Source of the DNA: Micromonospora sp. Llam0
Lineage (GTDB): Bacteria > Actinomycetota > Actinomycetes > Mycobacteriales > Micromonosporaceae
NCBI RefSeq assembly: GCF_003751085.1
Contig: NZ_RJJY01000001.1
Coordinates: forward strand, 620,001 to 684,000
Length of the DNA: 64,000 nt
Direction of reading: 5' to 3'
Shown here: positions 8,042 through 16,241 of the stretch, in pieces
Layout: every line of letters begins with the position of its first letter
Numbering within the stretch: position 1 is the first letter of the stretch
The notes under the pieces: model-generated
Seen by the model: the letters and a program-made list of their open reading frames with translations, nothing else
The model's database searches: none
Told to the model about the DNA's origin: nothing
Made by a program: the position numbers and the translations under genes

Positions 8042-8072
8042 CGGCCGGGGAAGCCCACCGGGCGCCCGGCCG
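8042..8072 (+). terminator. GC hairpin after the ACAD gene
   Basis: A perfect 8-bp inverted repeat, CGGCCGGG (8042-8049) and CCCGGCCG (8065-8072) with a 15-nt loop, starts 3 nt after the ACAD stop. There is no T-tract. It could terminate or attenuate transcription before the TetR gene. Confidence 0.4.
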
Positions 8073-8131
8073 GTTCCGACGGGCGTGAGGCAGTGCCGGG
8101 TGGTCCGGCGGCGGGTGTCGAAGGAGGCGTG

Positions 8132-8752
8132 ATGGGCAGGGGCGCCGAGGCGCCGGGCCGGGTCGACGGGCGCAGCGCCCGGGCGGAGCGGACCCGGGCG
8201 GCGATCGTCGAGGCGCATCTGGCGCTGATCTCCGAGGGCGACCTGCGGCCCACCGGGGAACGGATCGCGGAACGGGCCGGGATCTCGCTGCGGACCCTGT
8301 GGACCAACTTCAAGGACATGGAAACCCTCTTCGAAGCCAGTGGCGAGGAGGTGCTGCGGCAGCAGGAGGCGGCGTACCGGCCGATCTCGCCGAACCTGCC
8401 GTTGGCCAAGCGGGTGGACGCGTACTGCCGGCAGCGGGCCCGGTTGTTGCAGCTCATCGCGCCCTCGGCCCGGGCAGCGCAGATGCGTGAGCCGCTCTCC
8501 CCGCAGCTGCACCGCAACCGGCTCAAGCACATCGACCGGGTCCGGGCGGAGGTCGAGCAGCTCTTCGCGGTGGAGCTTGACCGGGCGGGGGCGGGCCGTG
8601 AGCAACTGGTGCAGGCCGTGACGGTCGCCAGCATGTGGTCGGCGTGGTCGATGCTGCGCGACGGGCTCGGACTGGGGGTGGATCAGGCCCGGGCGGTGAT
8701 GGCCCGGACGGTCGGCGCGTTGCTGTCGACCGGCTCCGGCGATTCACCCTGA
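8132..8752 (+). CDS. TetR family transcriptional regulator
   Basis: A 206-residue regulator. Residues 10-60 form the TetR DNA-binding domain (RSARAERTRAAIVEAHLALI, then IAERAGISLRTLWTNFKDMETLF). The C-terminal helical ligand domain is not recognisable. ATG 8132 is preferred to the in-frame upstream start because AAGGAGG lies at 8121-8127. It follows the kinase/ACAD genes by 93 bp with a hairpin between them, so it may be partly co-transcribed. It is the natural candidate for the repressor of the thiolase and SDR promoters at 4023-4142, binding an acyl-CoA as inducer. That link is inference. Confidence 0.85.
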   Translation: MGRGAEAPGRVDGRSARAERTRAAIVEAHLALISEGDLRPTGERIAERAGISLRTLWTNFKDMETLFEASGEEVLRQQEAAYRPISPNLPLAKRVDAYCRQRARLLQLIAPSARAAQMREPLSPQLHRNRLKHIDRVRAEVEQLFAVELDRAGAGREQLVQAVTVASMWSAWSMLRDGLGLGVDQARAVMARTVGALLSTGSGDSP

Positions 8753-8800
8753 TGTTTCCCGACTCTTTCCTGTCGGTTACACATCAGCGACACTGACCTC

Positions 8801-11680
8801 ATGTTTACTGCATCCCCAGTGCAAAAATCTGGGTTGTGGGGGCGGGCCGAGGAATGTCGCGCCCTCGACCGCCTGCTGTCGGCGGCGGCCGGGCACCAGG
8901 GGACGGCCGTCCTGTTCCACGGTGAGCCGGGCTCCGGCCGCAGTTCGCTGCTGGACGAGGCCGTCCGGCGGATCCGCCCCCGCCGCTGGCGCCTGCTGAT
9001 CTCGGCCGGCGTCGCCGACGAGGCCACGCTGCCGTACGCCGGACTGCACCGCCTCCTCGACCCGGTCCGGGACCAGGTCGCCGCCCTGGCCGACCGGCAC
9101 CGGCTGCTGCTGCGGGCGGTGCTGGCCGGCGACGGCTGCCCGCAGCAACGACGACTCGCCCTGGCGATAGCCGTACGCGAACTGCTGACCGTGGTGGCGG
9201 CCGACGGTGTCCTGCTCTACGCGTTCGACGACCTGGATCTGGGCGACCCGGGCACCGCCGAGGTGCTCACCGCCGTCGCCCGCCGGCTGGCCGGCCGCCC
9301 GGTCGCCGGAGTACTCACCGGGACCTGCGGGGTCGCCGGCGTCCCCGGCCACCGGCTCGGGCCACTCGACGACGACCAGAGCCGGGCCGTCCTCGCCGAC
9401 CGCCTCCCCGTGCCGGTACCGCGGCACGTGCTCACCGCCCTGGTCGCCGCCGGCGGCGGCAATCCACAGGCACTGGTGGACCTGGCCGCCGCCCTCGGAC
9501 CAGGCCAGCTGCGCGGGGACGAGCCGGTGCCGGACCTGCTGCCGGCCGACGGTGGCCTCGGTCGCGCCTACCGTGCCCGACTGGCGAACCTGCCGGACCG
9601 GACCCGTCGACTGCTGCTCGTCGCAGCCCTCGACGAGCGCGCGGACCGGCAGCTGCTGGCCCGGGTGGCGGCGGCGACCGGCACCGGGGTCGGTGATCTC
9701 GCACCGGCCGAGCGCGCCGGACTGGTCCGGGTCGACGGTGAGACGGTGACGTTCCCGCAGCGGTTGGCCCGCGCCATGATTGTGGCAACCGCGCCGTTGG
9801 CCGAGCGGCACGCCGGGCACCAGCTGCTCGCCGGGCTGCTTGACCGACCCGAGCACCGGCTGCGCCGGGCCGTCCACCTCGCCGACGCGACCGCCGGGCC
9901 GGCCCCTGACCTCGCCGACGAGCTGGAACGCGCGGCGTTCGACGGTGGCGAGGACCGCGCGAGCGCGGCGTACGCGCTGCACCGGGCCGCCCGGCTCGGC
10001 CCCGAGCCGGCCCGCGGTGCCCGGTTGCTGGCAGCCGCGGGCTTCGCCTGGGCGGCGGGACAACCCGCGCGCGCCCGTCAGCTCCTGCGTGACCTGCCGG
10101 CATCCACCAACCCGTTGGCGCCGGCTTGTCGGGAAGCGTCGGCCGGTCGGGAAGCGTCGGCCGGTCGGGCGGATCTGCTCCGCGCGGAGATCGAACTGCG
10201 GTGCGGCGCGCCGACGCGGGCGTTACCGGATCTGCTCGCGGCGGCCCACCGGCTCGCTCCGTACGACCGCGCGTCGGCCGTCGCGGCACTGTCCGGGGCG
10301 GGAGAGGCGATCGGCTACCTCGGTGACCAGTACCGCTACGTCGACCTGGCGCGCCGGGCCGAGGCGCTGACCAGAGCGGACGACCCACCCGAGGTCGAGG
10401 TGATGGCGGCCCAACTCGTCGCGACGGCGGCGACGCTGAGCGGCGCGCACGACCACGCGGTCCCCGCGTTGCGCCGGGCGGTCGACCTCGGGATCCGGCT
10501 CACCGGGCCGCAGCGGACTCCAGCCGCGTTGAACTGCGCCGCAGCCGCCGCGCACCTGCTCGCCGCCGACCGTGAGGCGCACCGGCTGGCCGACGACGCG
10601 GTCGAGGCGGCCCGTGGCCGTGGGGAGCACTCGGGTCTGCCCCGGGCGTTGGAGCTGCGGGCCTGCGCCGAGTACTGGCTCGGCCGGCACGGCGCGGCGG
10701 CCGCGAGCGCCCGCGACGGGCTGCGGACCGCGCGGTCGACCGGCCAGCGGAACTGGGCCGCGATCCACCTGGGTCTGCTGGCCGTGTTGTCGGCGGTACG
10801 CGCGGACCGGGCCGGCTGCCTGGACCGGATCCGGGAGCTGGGCGAGCTGACGGAGGGCCAGGACCCGGGCAGCCGGCCGCAGGCTCTGGCCCAGTGGGCA
10901 CTGGCCGTGCTTGAGCTGACCGCCGGGCACGCCGAACCGGCCCTGGCCCGGCTGCTGGGCCTGGCCCACCCCGGCACCGGCCGGGGACAGGTGCTGGTGC
11001 AGGTGATGGCGGCCCCGTACCTGATGGAGGCGGCCGCGCAGCTGCCCGGGCAGCGTCGGACGGCCCGCAACGTGCTGGCGGTGTTCGACGCCTGGGCGGC
11101 CAGCACCGCCAACCCGGTCCGACGGGCGCTGTCCGCCCGCTGCCACGCACTGCTCGCTCCGCGCGGTGGCGAGTCCGCGCGGGACTGGTACCGCACGGCG
11201 CTGCGGCTGCACCCGGCGGGTGCCGCAACGTTCGAGCGGGCCCGTACGGAGCTGCTGTTCGGCAGGGAACTGCGCCGATCCCGGCACCCCCGGGCCGCCC
11301 GCGAACATCTGCACCGGGCCCACGACACCTTCTTCGGGCTGGGCCTGACCAGCTGGGCCGACCAGGCGGCAGCCGAGTTGCGCGCGGCGGGCGAGGGTGC
11401 CGGGCCGCCCCGGGTGTCGCCCGCGGAACCGCCCCCGGTGTCGCCGGCCGGGCCGCCCCGGGCATCCGTCGACGCGGCGGGACTGCTCACCGGGCAGCAG
11501 TTGCGGGTCGCCGAGCTGGTCGTCGAGGGGGCGACGAACCGGGAGATCGCCCGACGGCTCTTCCTGTCCACCCGGACCGTCGACCACCACCTGCGCAACG
11601 TCTACGTCCGGCTCGGCGTCCGGTCCCGTACCGAGCTGGTCCGCGCCCTGACCGTCCCGGCGCGGCCGGCACCGGCGTGA
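8801..11680 (+). CDS. LuxR family ATPase regulator (LAL type)
   Basis: A 959-residue large ATP-binding LuxR-family regulator. An N-terminal AAA/NACHT-like ATPase begins with LWGRAEECRALDRLL. Its P-loop reads GEPGSGRSS, with Arg47 where Lys is expected, and the Walker B strand is LLYAFDDLDLGD. A long helical, alanine-rich middle section is probably a TPR-like sensor. The C-terminal 60 residues are a LuxR helix-turn-helix (LTGQQLRVAELVVEGATNRE, then STRTVDHHL). A Pro/Ala linker precedes the HTH. ATG 8801 begins close to the conserved LWGR element. LALs usually activate catabolic or secondary-metabolite operons. Its position between two beta-oxidation clusters suggests control of one of them, but no target site is visible. 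Confidence 0.88.
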   Translation: MFTASPVQKSGLWGRAEECRALDRLLSAAAGHQGTAVLFHGEPGSGRSSLLDEAVRRIRPRRWRLLISAGVADEATLPYAGLHRLLDPVRDQVAALADRHRLLLRAVLAGDGCPQQRRLALAIAVRELLTVVAADGVLLYAFDDLDLGDPGTAEVLTAVARRLAGRPVAGVLTGTCGVAGVPGHRLGPLDDDQSRAVLADRLPVPVPRHVLTALVAAGGGNPQALVDLAAALGPGQLRGDEPVPDLLPADGGLGRAYRARLANLPDRTRRLLLVAALDERADRQLLARVAAATGTGVGDLAPAERAGLVRVDGETVTFPQRLARAMIVATAPLAERHAGHQLLAGLLDRPEHRLRRAVHLADATAGPAPDLADELERAAFDGGEDRASAAYALHRAARLGPEPARGARLLAAAGFAWAAGQPARARQLLRDLPASTNPLAPACREASAGREASAGRADLLRAEIELRCGAPTRALPDLLAAAHRLAPYDRASAVAALSGAGEAIGYLGDQYRYVDLARRAEALTRADDPPEVEVMAAQLVATAATLSGAHDHAVPALRRAVDLGIRLTGPQRTPAALNCAAAAAHLLAADREAHRLADDAVEAARGRGEHSGLPRALELRACAEYWLGRHGAAAASARDGLRTARSTGQRNWAAIHLGLLAVLSAVRADRAGCLDRIRELGELTEGQDPGSRPQALAQWALAVLELTAGHAEPALARLLGLAHPGTGRGQVLVQVMAAPYLMEAAAQLPGQRRTARNVLAVFDAWAASTANPVRRALSARCHALLAPRGGESARDWYRTALRLHPAGAATFERARTELLFGRELRRSRHPRAAREHLHRAHDTFFGLGLTSWADQAAAELRAAGEGAGPPRVSPAEPPPVSPAGPPRASVDAAGLLTGQQLRVAELVVEGATNREIARRLFLSTRTVDHHLRNVYVRLGVRSRTELVRALTVPARPAPA
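10128..10169 (+). repeat. In-frame 18-bp tandem repeat inside the LAL gene
   Basis: Two exact copies of GTCGGGAAGCGTCGGCCG (10128-10145, 10146-10163) and a 6-bp third start encode a doubled REASAG segment in the helical middle region of the regulator. It probably arose by recent slippage and extends a loop. Confidence 0.9.
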
Positions 11681-11721
11681 TCATGGCAGGCACCGCTGCG
11701 GTCAGGGCAGGCCCTGCGCGG

Positions 11722-12840
11722 TCAGGGCAGGACCACGGTGCGGGCGCCCTCACCCCGGGCCATCCGGGCGAACGCCGCCGCGGCACCGTCCAGGTCGGTG
11801 CGATCGGTGATCAGGACGGCCGGGTCGAGGTCGCCGGCGAGGAGATCCCGGGCCAGCGCGGGTAGATCGCGGTCCGGGTCGGAGGAGCCGTAGACCGAGG
11901 AGCGCAGGGTACGGGCCGAATGGAAGATCTCCAGGGCGGAGAGCCCGACGGTGTCGTCGGCCGACCCCATCCCGACCACGGTGACCTGGCCACCGCGCCG
12001 GGTGGCGCGCCAGGCGGCCCGGATGGTGCCGGCCCGCCCGACGCATTCGATGGCGTGGTCGACGCCGCGGCCGTCGGTGCGGGCCCGGATCGCCCGGGTC
12101 AGCGAGGCGTCGGCGATCAGGAAGTCGGTGGCACCGGCCGCGACGGCCAGGTCCGCCTTGGCGGCGGCGAGGTCGACGGCGAGCACCGGTGCCGCGCCGG
12201 CCGCCCGGGCCGCGGCGACGACCGACAGGCCGACCCCGCCGAGGCCGATCACCGCGACCGACTCGCCGGCCCGGACCCCGGCGGTACGCCGTACCGCGCC
12301 GGTTCCGGTGAGCACGGCGCAGCCGAGCAGCGCGGCGACCTCGTACGGCAGCCCGACCGGCACCCCGACGACGGCCTGCTCGCCGACGACCACCTCCTCG
12401 GCGAGCGCCCCGAGGCCGAGGGTGACGTGCAGCTGCTCGCCGGCCGCAGTGCGTCCCCGGGGGACTGAGGCGGCACCGGCACGCTCGCACAGCCATGGTT
12501 CGTCGCGCTGGCAGTACCAGCACCGCCGGCACGGTGGTGCCCAGTTGAGCACCACCGGGTCGCCGGGCGCGACCCGGTCGACCCCCGCCGCGACCTCGAG
12601 CACCTCGCCGGCCGCCTCGTGCCCCAGTACGAGCGGGTACTCCGGCGTGATGGTGCCGTTCGTCATGGACAGGTCGGAGTGGCAGACACCGGCGGCCCGG
12701 ATACCGACCCGGACCTGACCGGGGCCGACCGGCGGTAGCGTGATCCGCTCGACCCGGGGCGGCTGCCCGGGGGCCCGGGCCACCACCGCCCGTACCGGGG
12801 ATCCCGACGTCGCCACGTCGCCGGCCGGACCGGCGCTCAT
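11722..12840 (-). CDS. Zn-dependent alcohol dehydrogenase (MDR family)
   Basis: A 372-residue medium-chain dehydrogenase. Catalytic-zinc ligands are Cys53 (CHSD), His74-Glu75 (GHEAAGEV) and the LLGC cysteine near residue 170. The structural zinc site is Cys104, Cys107, Cys110 and Cys118. The Rossmann motif is GLGGVGLS. It should oxidise a primary alcohol to the aldehyde with NAD(P). The ATG at 12840 overlaps the aldehyde dehydrogenase stop (ATGA), so the two are translated together and would convert an alcohol to its acid. A longer open frame continues upstream but only in the shadow of the ALDH gene. The 3' end is convergent with the LAL regulator, 41 bp away. Confidence 0.9.
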   Translation of the reverse strand: MSAGPAGDVATSGSPVRAVVARAPGQPPRVERITLPPVGPGQVRVGIRAAGVCHSDLSMTNGTITPEYPLVLGHEAAGEVLEVAAGVDRVAPGDPVVLNWAPPCRRCWYCQRDEPWLCERAGAASVPRGRTAAGEQLHVTLGLGALAEEVVVGEQAVVGVPVGLPYEVAALLGCAVLTGTGAVRRTAGVRAGESVAVIGLGGVGLSVVAAARAAGAAPVLAVDLAAAKADLAVAAGATDFLIADASLTRAIRARTDGRGVDHAIECVGRAGTIRAAWRATRRGGQVTVVGMGSADDTVGLSALEIFHSARTLRSSVYGSSDPDRDLPALARDLLAGDLDPAVLITDRTDLDGAAAAFARMARGEGARTVVLP

Positions 12841-14255
12841 CGCTGGATCGCCTTGGTCTGCAGGAACTCGTCCAGCCCGTAGGTGCCGAATTCGCGGCCG
12901 AGACCGGACTGCTTGTAGCCGCCGAACGGGGCGAGCGGGTTGAACGCGCCCCCGTTGATGTCGACCATGCCGGTGCGGATCCGTCGGGCGACGCGTACCG
13001 CCCGTTCCTCGTCGGCCGACCAGACCGCGCCGGCCAGCCCGTACCGGGAGTTGTTGGCGACCGCGACGGCGTGTTCGTCGTCGTCGACCGGCAGGATCGC
13101 CAGCACCGGCCCGAAGACCTCCTCCTGGGCCAGGTGGGCGTCCGGGTCGACGTCGGCGATCACGGTGGGGGCGACGAACCAGCCGCGCTCCGGCAGCGGG
13201 GCGTCCGGCCCGCCGGCGACCAGCCGGCCGCCGTCGGCGAGGCCGCGTTCGACGTGGCGGCGGACCCGGTCCCGCTGGGTCGCCGAGACGAGTGGACCCA
13301 GCCGCGTCCGGGGGTCGAACGGGTCGCCGGTCCGGTACCCGTCCGCGACCCGGGCGGCCTCGTCGACCGCCTCCGCGTACCGGTCCCGGTGCACCAGCAT
13401 CCGGGACCAGGCGGTGCAGGTCTGTCCCGAGTTGAGCAGGGCGTTGCCGACTCCGACCCGGACGGCGGTCGGTAGATCGGCGTCGGGCAGGATCACGTTG
13501 GCGGACTTGCCGCCCAGTTCCAGGGTGACCCGGGCGATCCGGTCGGCGGCCAGGTGGCAGATGTGCCGGCCGACGGCGGTCGAGCCGGTGAACGAGACCA
13601 CGTCCACGTCGGGATGTGCGGCGAGTGCCGCGCCGGCCTCCGGACCGGTGCCGGTGACCAGGTTGACCACCCCGGGCGGGAAGCCGGCCTCGTCGATCGC
13701 CTCGAAGAGCAGGTACGCCACCATCGGTGTCAGTTCGCTCGGCTTGAGCACCACCGGACATCCGGCGGCGAGCGCCGGGGCGAGTTTGGCCATCATCTGG
13801 TGCAGCGGGTAGTTCCACGGGGTGATCGCCCCGACCACCCCGGCCGGTTCCCGCAGCACCAGCGAGTTGCCGACCGTCTCGGGCCGGGGCGGCCGGGCGG
13901 CCAGCTCGACGTAGCCCGCGAGTACGGTCAGCGGCAGGCCGACCTGGACGCGGGCGGCGACCCGCAGTGGGGTGCCGACTTCCCGGGCGACCGTGTGCGT
14001 GATCTCCTCGGTGCGGGCGGTGAGCGCGGTGTGCAGCCGGCGCAGGCAGGTGGCCCGTGTCTGCGGTGCGGTGTCGGCCCAGCCGTCGAAGGCGGCGCGG
14101 GCGGCGGCGACGGCCCGGTCCACGTCGGCTGCCGTGCCGCCCGGCACGGTGGCGATCAGTTCCTCACTGCTGGGGTTGTGCACCGGCAGGCGTTCCCGGG
14201 TCGCGGCGGTGACCCAGCGCCCGGCGAGGTACAGGTCGGTCCGTTCCTCCACCAT
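12837..14255 (-). CDS. Aldehyde dehydrogenase family protein
   Basis: A 472-residue NAD(P)-dependent aldehyde dehydrogenase with the family's key residues in place: Asn148 in TPWNYP, general base Glu246 in LELGGKSANV, and nucleophile Cys280 in NSGQTCTAWSR. The length is normal. The ATG at 14255 has a GGAGG site 5 nt upstream. It is the first gene of an ALDH-ADH operon. Its promoter region carries an operator shared with the acyl-CoA dehydrogenase operon on the other side of the adjacent TetR gene. The product would be the carboxylic acid that the downstream ligase on the plus strand activates. Confidence 0.92.
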   Translation of the reverse strand: MVEERTDLYLAGRWVTAATRERLPVHNPSSEELIATVPGGTAADVDRAVAAARAAFDGWADTAPQTRATCLRRLHTALTARTEEITHTVAREVGTPLRVAARVQVGLPLTVLAGYVELAARPPRPETVGNSLVLREPAGVVGAITPWNYPLHQMMAKLAPALAAGCPVVLKPSELTPMVAYLLFEAIDEAGFPPGVVNLVTGTGPEAGAALAAHPDVDVVSFTGSTAVGRHICHLAADRIARVTLELGGKSANVILPDADLPTAVRVGVGNALLNSGQTCTAWSRMLVHRDRYAEAVDEAARVADGYRTGDPFDPRTRLGPLVSATQRDRVRRHVERGLADGGRLVAGGPDAPLPERGWFVAPTVIADVDPDAHLAQEEVFGPVLAILPVDDDEHAVAVANNSRYGLAGAVWSADEERAVRVARRIRTGMVDINGGAFNPLAPFGGYKQSGLGREFGTYGLDEFLQTKAIQR

Positions 14256-14270
14256 CGTGACCTCCGGAGC

Positions 14271-14293
14271 AAAAACTAGCGCTGCAAGTTTTT
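14271..14293 (-). promoter_or_regulatory. TetR-type operator overlapping the ALDH-ADH promoter
   Basis: A 23-bp imperfect palindrome (AAAAACT, GC/GC centre, AGTTTTT; 9 of 11 pairs match) lies between the TetR stop and the ALDH start. A 20-bp core, AAACTAGCGCTGCAAGTTTT (14273-14292), recurs as its exact reverse complement at 15032-15051. Read on the minus strand it contains TAGTTT, a possible -10, placed so that transcription would begin at about 14266, next to the GGAGG of the ALDH gene. Confidence 0.75.
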
Positions 14294-14297
14294 GACT

Positions 14298-14963
14298 CTA
14301 GTACGTCTCGTCGATCGGCGACAGGGGCGGCAGTGGGCCGACCGTGCGCTCGTAGGTCCGGGCGAGCCCGTCGATCAGCGCCTCCAGCCCCAGTGCGAAG
14401 GCGCCCTCGTCGACCTGCTTCTGGTGTTCGGGGAGCCGGTGGGCCTGGCCGAGATGTGGGTACTGCTCGGCGTAGAACGCGGGGTCCTCGCCGAAGCCGC
14501 GCGCGAACGAGCCGAGTGCCGAACCGGTCACGAAGTAGCGCATCAGGGCACCGATGTGGGTGGCCCGGGCCGGCGGCCAACCGGCCGCAACCAGTCCACC
14601 GTAGACCGCGTCGGCCATCGCCAGCGAGGCCGGTCGACGGCCGGGTCCCTGAGCCAGGTGCGGCACGATGTTCGGATGGGCGGCGAGCGCCGCCCGGTAC
14701 GAGTACCCCCACCGGCGCAGCGCTTCCCGCCAGTCCAGCGTGCCGAAGAACGAGACATCCACCCGGGTCGTGACGTTGTCCACCACCGCGTCGATGATCT
14801 CGTCCTTGGTGGCGAAGTGGTTGTAGAGCGACGGACCGCGTACCCCCAGCGCGGCGGCGAGGCGGCGGGTGGAGAACACGGCCAGCCCGTCCGCGTCGAT
14901 CAGCGCCGCTGCCGTCTCGATGATCCGTTCCCGACTCAGCAGCGCCTGCCGTGGCCGTGGCAT
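14298..14963 (-). CDS. TetR family transcriptional regulator
   Basis: A 221-residue TetR regulator with the N-terminal helix-turn-helix at residues 10-55 (RERIIETAAALIDADGLAVF, then LGVRGPSLYNHFATKDEIID). The larger C-terminal domain resembles the tetracyclin-repressor-C-like group. The ATG at 14963 has GAGGAG about 6 nt upstream. The gene is divergent from the acyl-CoA dehydrogenase operon and co-directional with ALDH-ADH. Identical operator cores lie on both sides of it (14273-14292 and 15032-15051). It is therefore the likely local repressor of alcohol oxidation and acyl-CoA degradation, and possibly of itself. The ligand is unknown. Confidence 0.9.
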   Translation of the reverse strand: MPRPRQALLSRERIIETAAALIDADGLAVFSTRRLAAALGVRGPSLYNHFATKDEIIDAVVDNVTTRVDVSFFGTLDWREALRRWGYSYRAALAAHPNIVPHLAQGPGRRPASLAMADAVYGGLVAAGWPPARATHIGALMRYFVTGSALGSFARGFGEDPAFYAEQYPHLGQAHRLPEHQKQVDEGAFALGLEALIDGLARTYERTVGPLPPLSPIDETY

Positions 14964-15021
14964 GGGTGATCTCCTCGGGCGACGGGTTCCTGATCGACTA
15001 CGAACTCTGCCACAGCGGGTC

Positions 15022-15053
15022 TGGACGGAATAAAACTTGCAGCGCTAGTTTAA
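15022..15053 (+). promoter_or_regulatory. TetR operator and promoter of the acyl-CoA dehydrogenase operon
   Basis: A candidate -35 TGGACG (15022-15027), an 18-bp spacer and -10 TAGTTT (15046-15051) precede ATG 15059 by 7 nt, predicting a leaderless transcript. The palindrome 15031-15053 covers the spacer and -10. Its 20-bp core is the exact reverse complement of the one upstream of ALDH, so the operator has the same orientation relative to each promoter. Confidence 0.7.
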
Positions 15054-15058
15054 TGCCC

Positions 15059-16228
15059 ATGGACCTTCGCCTCTCCGCCGAACAGGCCGCGCTGCGCGAA
15101 CTCGCCGCGCGGTTCGCCGACCGCGAGGTGGCGCCGTACGCCGCCGACTGGGACCGCCAGGAGGCGGTCGACCCGGCGATCGTCGGCAAGCTCGGCGAGG
15201 TCGGCTTCCTCGGCCTCACCATCGACGAGTCCGATGGCGGATCCGGCGGCGACCACCTGTCGTACTGCCTGGTCCTGGAGGAACTGGGCCGGGCGGACGC
15301 TGCCGTTCGTGGCATCGTCTCGGTCACCCTCGGCCTGGTCGCCAAGACCATCGCCGGCCACGGCAGCGACGAGCAGCGGACCCGGTGGCTGCCCCGGCTG
15401 TGCGCCGGAACGGCCCTGGGCTGTTTCGCGCTGACCGAACCGGACGTCGGCTCGGACGCCGCGTCGCTGACCACCCGGGCCGTGCGCGACGGCGACGACT
15501 GGCTGCTGACCGGCAGCAAGATGTTCATCAGCAACGGCACCACCGCCGACGTCGCCCTGGTGTTCGCCCGCAGCGGTGGGGCCGGCCCGCGGGGAATCAC
15601 CGCCTACCTGGTCCCCACCGATGCCCCCGGCCTGCAGCGCCGCGAGATCCACGGCAAGCTCGGCCTGCGTGGACAGGCAACCGCCGAGCTCGCCCTCGAC
15701 GGGGTCCGGGTGTCCGACGCAGACCGGCTCGGCCCGGTCGGCGGCGGCTTCCGGATCGCCCTCACCGCCCTCACCAAGGGCCGGATGTCGGTCGCCGCCG
15801 GCTGCGTCGGCCTCGCCCGGGCCTGCCTGGACACGGCGGTACGTCACGCGGGCCAGCGGACCCAGTTCGGCCGGCCGATCGCCGGCCACCAGCTGGTCCA
15901 ACGGCTGCTCGCCGGGATCGCGGTCCGGACCGATGCCGCCCGGCTGCTGGTCTGGCGGGTCGCCGACCTGATCGACCGGGGCGAGCCGTTCGCCACCGAG
16001 GCGTCCATGGCCAAACTGTTCGCCAGCGAGGCGGCGGTCGACGCGGCCAACGACGCGATCCAGGTGCTCGGCGGGTACGGCTACATCGACGAGTACCCGG
16101 TCGGCAGGTACCTGCGCGACGCCCGGGTCACCACCCTCTACGAGGGCACCAGCCAGATCCAGGAACTGCTCATCGGCCGCGCCCTCACCGGCGTGAACGC
16201 CTTCTCGCACCCACCGTCCACCAGCTGA
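15059..16228 (+). CDS. Acyl-CoA dehydrogenase
   Basis: A 389-residue FAD acyl-CoA dehydrogenase with the standard FALTEPDVGSDAAS flavin loop, the KMFISNGT strand and the catalytic base in TLYEGTSQIQ near residue 370. It should introduce the 2,3-double bond of an acyl-CoA. ATG 15059 is chosen over ATG 15053 because the family starts at this point and the -10 spacing fits a leaderless start. No ribosome site precedes either codon. It is the first gene of a five-gene operon with SDR, a second acyl-CoA dehydrogenase, MaoC hydratase and acyl-CoA ligase, under the TetR operator. Confidence 0.92.
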   Translation: MDLRLSAEQAALRELAARFADREVAPYAADWDRQEAVDPAIVGKLGEVGFLGLTIDESDGGSGGDHLSYCLVLEELGRADAAVRGIVSVTLGLVAKTIAGHGSDEQRTRWLPRLCAGTALGCFALTEPDVGSDAASLTTRAVRDGDDWLLTGSKMFISNGTTADVALVFARSGGAGPRGITAYLVPTDAPGLQRREIHGKLGLRGQATAELALDGVRVSDADRLGPVGGGFRIALTALTKGRMSVAAGCVGLARACLDTAVRHAGQRTQFGRPIAGHQLVQRLLAGIAVRTDAARLLVWRVADLIDRGEPFATEASMAKLFASEAAVDAANDAIQVLGGYGYIDEYPVGRYLRDARVTTLYEGTSQIQELLIGRALTGVNAFSHPPSTS

Positions 16229-16241
16229 ACCAGGGAGCACC

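Noticed and set aside
8753..8800. Promoter for the LAL gene (TTACAC at 8777)
   Set aside because: No matching -35 and poor spacing; evidence insufficient.
11681..11721. Direct repeat GTCAGGGCAG (11701, 11721) and short dyad between the LAL and ADH genes as a terminator
   Set aside because: The dyad leaves a 2-nt loop, and the second repeat copy is inside the ADH coding end; too weak to annotate.
12838..13818. A 698-codon minus-strand open frame that joins the alcohol dehydrogenase to a long upstream extension
   Set aside because: The upstream part is an out-of-frame reading of the aldehyde dehydrogenase gene; the ADH homology starts at ATG 12840 with an ATGA overlap.
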